Under the pieces are notes generated by a model, which saw only the letters and a list, made by a program, of their open reading frames with translations, did no database searches and was not told the DNA's origin. Positions 62,625-64,000 of a stretch of 64,000 bases of DNA are shown here, piece by piece. The DNA is from Anaerostipes hominis (ex Lee et al. 2021) (lineage in GTDB: Bacteria; Bacillota; Clostridia; Lachnospirales; Lachnospiraceae), in contig NZ_NQOG01000008.1 of NCBI RefSeq assembly GCF_002270485.1, positions 62,001 through 126,000 on the forward strand. The letters are read 5' to 3'. The first letter of the stretch is position 1, and the number at the start of each line of letters is the position of its first letter. The position numbers and the translations under genes are program-made.

Positions 62625-63890
62625 ATGAAATTACAGGTAGTTATTGATGCATTAAACTGGATCTGCGGATTAGGACCAATGTGTATGATGCCAATCATTA
62701 TGTTTGTAATTGGTATTTGTTTAAGGGTTCAGATTAGTAAGCTGATTAAATGCTGTATTACAACGGGTGTTGGATTTTGTGGGGTTAATTTGGTTATTAA
62801 CGCATTTATTGCTCAGGTTGGACCAAGTGTGCAAAATATGGTAAAAACATTTGGCTTACATACAAATATTATGGATGTGGGATGGCCTGCACGTGCAGCA
62901 GCGACATGGGCATATCCAATGGCGGCAGTTGTAGTATTTGTAGTATTAGGATTAAATATTTTAATGTTAGTTCTTAAATTAACAAATTGTGTCATGGTTG
63001 ATTTCTGGAGTTATAATCATTTTATTTTCTGTGCAGCAATTTGTTATTATGCATCAGGAAGTGTCATTGTTGGATTAATCTGTGGTGCTGTTTGTGCGGT
63101 AGTTACGTTTAAACTTGCAGACTGGACGCAGCCGGTAGTTGAAGAAGCGTTTGGTTTGCCAGGCGTATCATTTCCAACATCTAACAGCATCAGTTGGGCA
63201 CCATTAGCTTATTTATTAAATAAATTATATGACAAAATTCCTGGATTAAATAAGTTGAAAGCTGATCCTGAGTCAATTCAGAAAAAATTTGGTATTCTTG
63301 GAGAACCTCTGATCATTGGATTGATTTTAGGAGTTATTTTTGGAATTCTTGGTGGAAATGATGTAGCAGGTGTTATGAGTGTTGCAATGTATACAGCAGC
63401 AACTATGTTATTAACTCCTAAAATGATGCAGGTTTTAATGGAAGGATTAATTCCATTTGCAGATGCTGTAAAAGAACTATTAAATAAAAAATTTGAAGGA
63501 AACAATTTCCATATAGGAATTGATGCAGCATTAACGATTGCAAATCCCAGTTGTATTGCAGTTGGTATTTTAATGGTTCCAACAACAATTGTATTAGCAA
63601 TGGTTTTACCATTTAACAGATTACTTCCAATTTCAGATATTGCATATCAGGCTATGTGGTTGTCTGCATATCCAGTAGCTTTTAGTAAAGGAAATGTAGT
63701 AAGAGCATATATTTCTTGTGTTATTTTCACAACAATTATGTTAGGAATTGCAACAGCATTGGCACCGGTTCATACATCATTAGCGGTTGCTGGTGGATAT
63801 AAATTAGGAAAAGCAGTTTTAGTATCAACAGAGGATGCGGGAACTCATTTATTATCTTATATTCTATCTTTGATTGCGCGAATTTTCTAG
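62625..63890 (+). CDS. PTS EIIC, galactitol type
   Basis: This 421-residue membrane permease has the same length as GatC at 48127 and the same landmark motifs in diverged form: GVGFCGVNLVINAF, DKIPGLNKLKADP, HIGIDAALTIANPSCIAVGILM and LSAYPVAFSKGN. It has about ten membrane segments. Substrate differs in all likelihood, since the pathway genes around it differ. Codons are A+T rich. CAGGAGGAAAG precedes the ATG. Confidence 0.92.
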   Translation: MKLQVVIDALNWICGLGPMCMMPIIMFVIGICLRVQISKLIKCCITTGVGFCGVNLVINAFIAQVGPSVQNMVKTFGLHTNIMDVGWPARAAATWAYPMAAVVVFVVLGLNILMLVLKLTNCVMVDFWSYNHFIFCAAICYYASGSVIVGLICGAVCAVVTFKLADWTQPVVEEAFGLPGVSFPTSNSISWAPLAYLLNKLYDKIPGLNKLKADPESIQKKFGILGEPLIIGLILGVIFGILGGNDVAGVMSVAMYTAATMLLTPKMMQVLMEGLIPFADAVKELLNKKFEGNNFHIGIDAALTIANPSCIAVGILMVPTTIVLAMVLPFNRLLPISDIAYQAMWLSAYPVAFSKGNVVRAYISCVIFTTIMLGIATALAPVHTSLAVAGGYKLGKAVLVSTEDAGTHLLSYILSLIARIF

Positions 63891-63945
63891 ATACAGATTT
63901 TAAATAACGCAGAGCAGACAAGGCAGGAAGAAAAGGAGATTATTG

Positions 63946-64000
63946 ATGAAAATTACAGATGTCGTTGTGTATGAAGTAAAGCCCAGATGGATTTTTGTAA
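63946..64000 (+). CDS. mandelate racemase/enolase-superfamily dehydratase, 3' truncated by window edge
   Basis: Only 18 codons are visible: MKITDVVVYEVKPRWIFV. This matches the N-terminal capping-domain start of acid-sugar dehydratases such as D-galactonate dehydratase (MKITxxxxxxVPPRWLFVKxE pattern). AAAGGAG lies upstream, 56 nt after the PTS IIC gene, so it probably belongs to the same operon. The family dehydrates aldonic acids to 2-keto-3-deoxy acids. The substrate cannot be called from this fragment. Confidence 0.65.
   Translation, partial: MKITDVVVYEVKPRWIFV

Overview
The window looks like a chromosomal segment of an anaerobic Gram-positive Firmicute, most likely a Lachnospiraceae (Clostridium cluster XIVa) member. 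Anaerostipes or a close relative is a guess, not a demonstration. The reasons are strong AGGAGG-type ribosome sites, a glmS ribozyme, the tig-clpP-clpX-lon block, two lipoteichoic-acid-synthase-type enzymes, several PTS operons with PRD regulators, and no outer-membrane genes. No tRNA, rRNA or CRISPR array was seen.

Layout. 1-2357: a 5'-truncated FAD/Rieske oxidoreductase, a tocopherol-cyclase-like protein and a stand-alone NuoE-like [2Fe-2S] protein, overlapping or nearly so. 2340-8663: a YyaL-type thioredoxin-domain protein (minus), a two-component system and a GH3 lipoprotein. 8799-12397: purC-purF-purB, followed by an internally deleted diacylglycerol-kinase-like gene and an amidohydrolase. 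14808-18650: a LacI regulator divergent from a transaldolase/split-transketolase operon. 19076-20511: remnants of a PRD regulator and a ROK kinase. 20589-22054: a ribokinase-like gene and a heptad-repeat coiled-coil gene. 22089-24300: glmS (minus) with promoter and ribozyme. 24455-42999: housekeeping genes, namely an LtaS paralogue, tig, clpP, clpX, lon, folC, an HD protein, folP, a folB-folK fusion, pheA, a second LtaS paralogue, purA, lepB, a lipoprotein and a RidA protein. 43210-45703: a MATE exporter (minus) and a decayed GH13 glucosidase.

45796-56464 is a hexitol catabolic locus: a PRD activator, a galactitol-type PTS (IIC, IIA, IIB), two zinc alcohol dehydrogenases, an RPE-like epimerase, a hexulose-phosphate-isomerase-like SIS protein, a tagatose/psicose-3-epimerase-like protein, a tagatose-6-phosphate/1-phosphofructokinase and a class II aldolase. 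The core route would be galactitol to galactitol-1-P to tagatose-6-P to tagatose-1,6-bisP to trioses. The additional isomerases and second dehydrogenase suggest that other hexitols enter too.

56465-64000 is visibly more A+T rich. It holds a TetR stub, an iron-alcohol-dehydrogenase remnant, and a second PRD-regulated PTS operon. That operon contains a phosphotriesterase-family putative sugar-lactone hydrolase, IIA, IIB, IIC and the start of a mandelate-racemase-family dehydratase, and is interrupted by a decayed insertion sequence. This unusual combination may degrade a phosphorylated sugar acid or lactone.

A recurrent theme is genes reduced by internal deletion: the lipid kinase at 12458, the PRD regulator at 19076, the GH13 enzyme at 44725 and the iron alcohol dehydrogenase at 56783. 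Two of these stayed in frame and would pass as ordinary short genes in automatic annotation.
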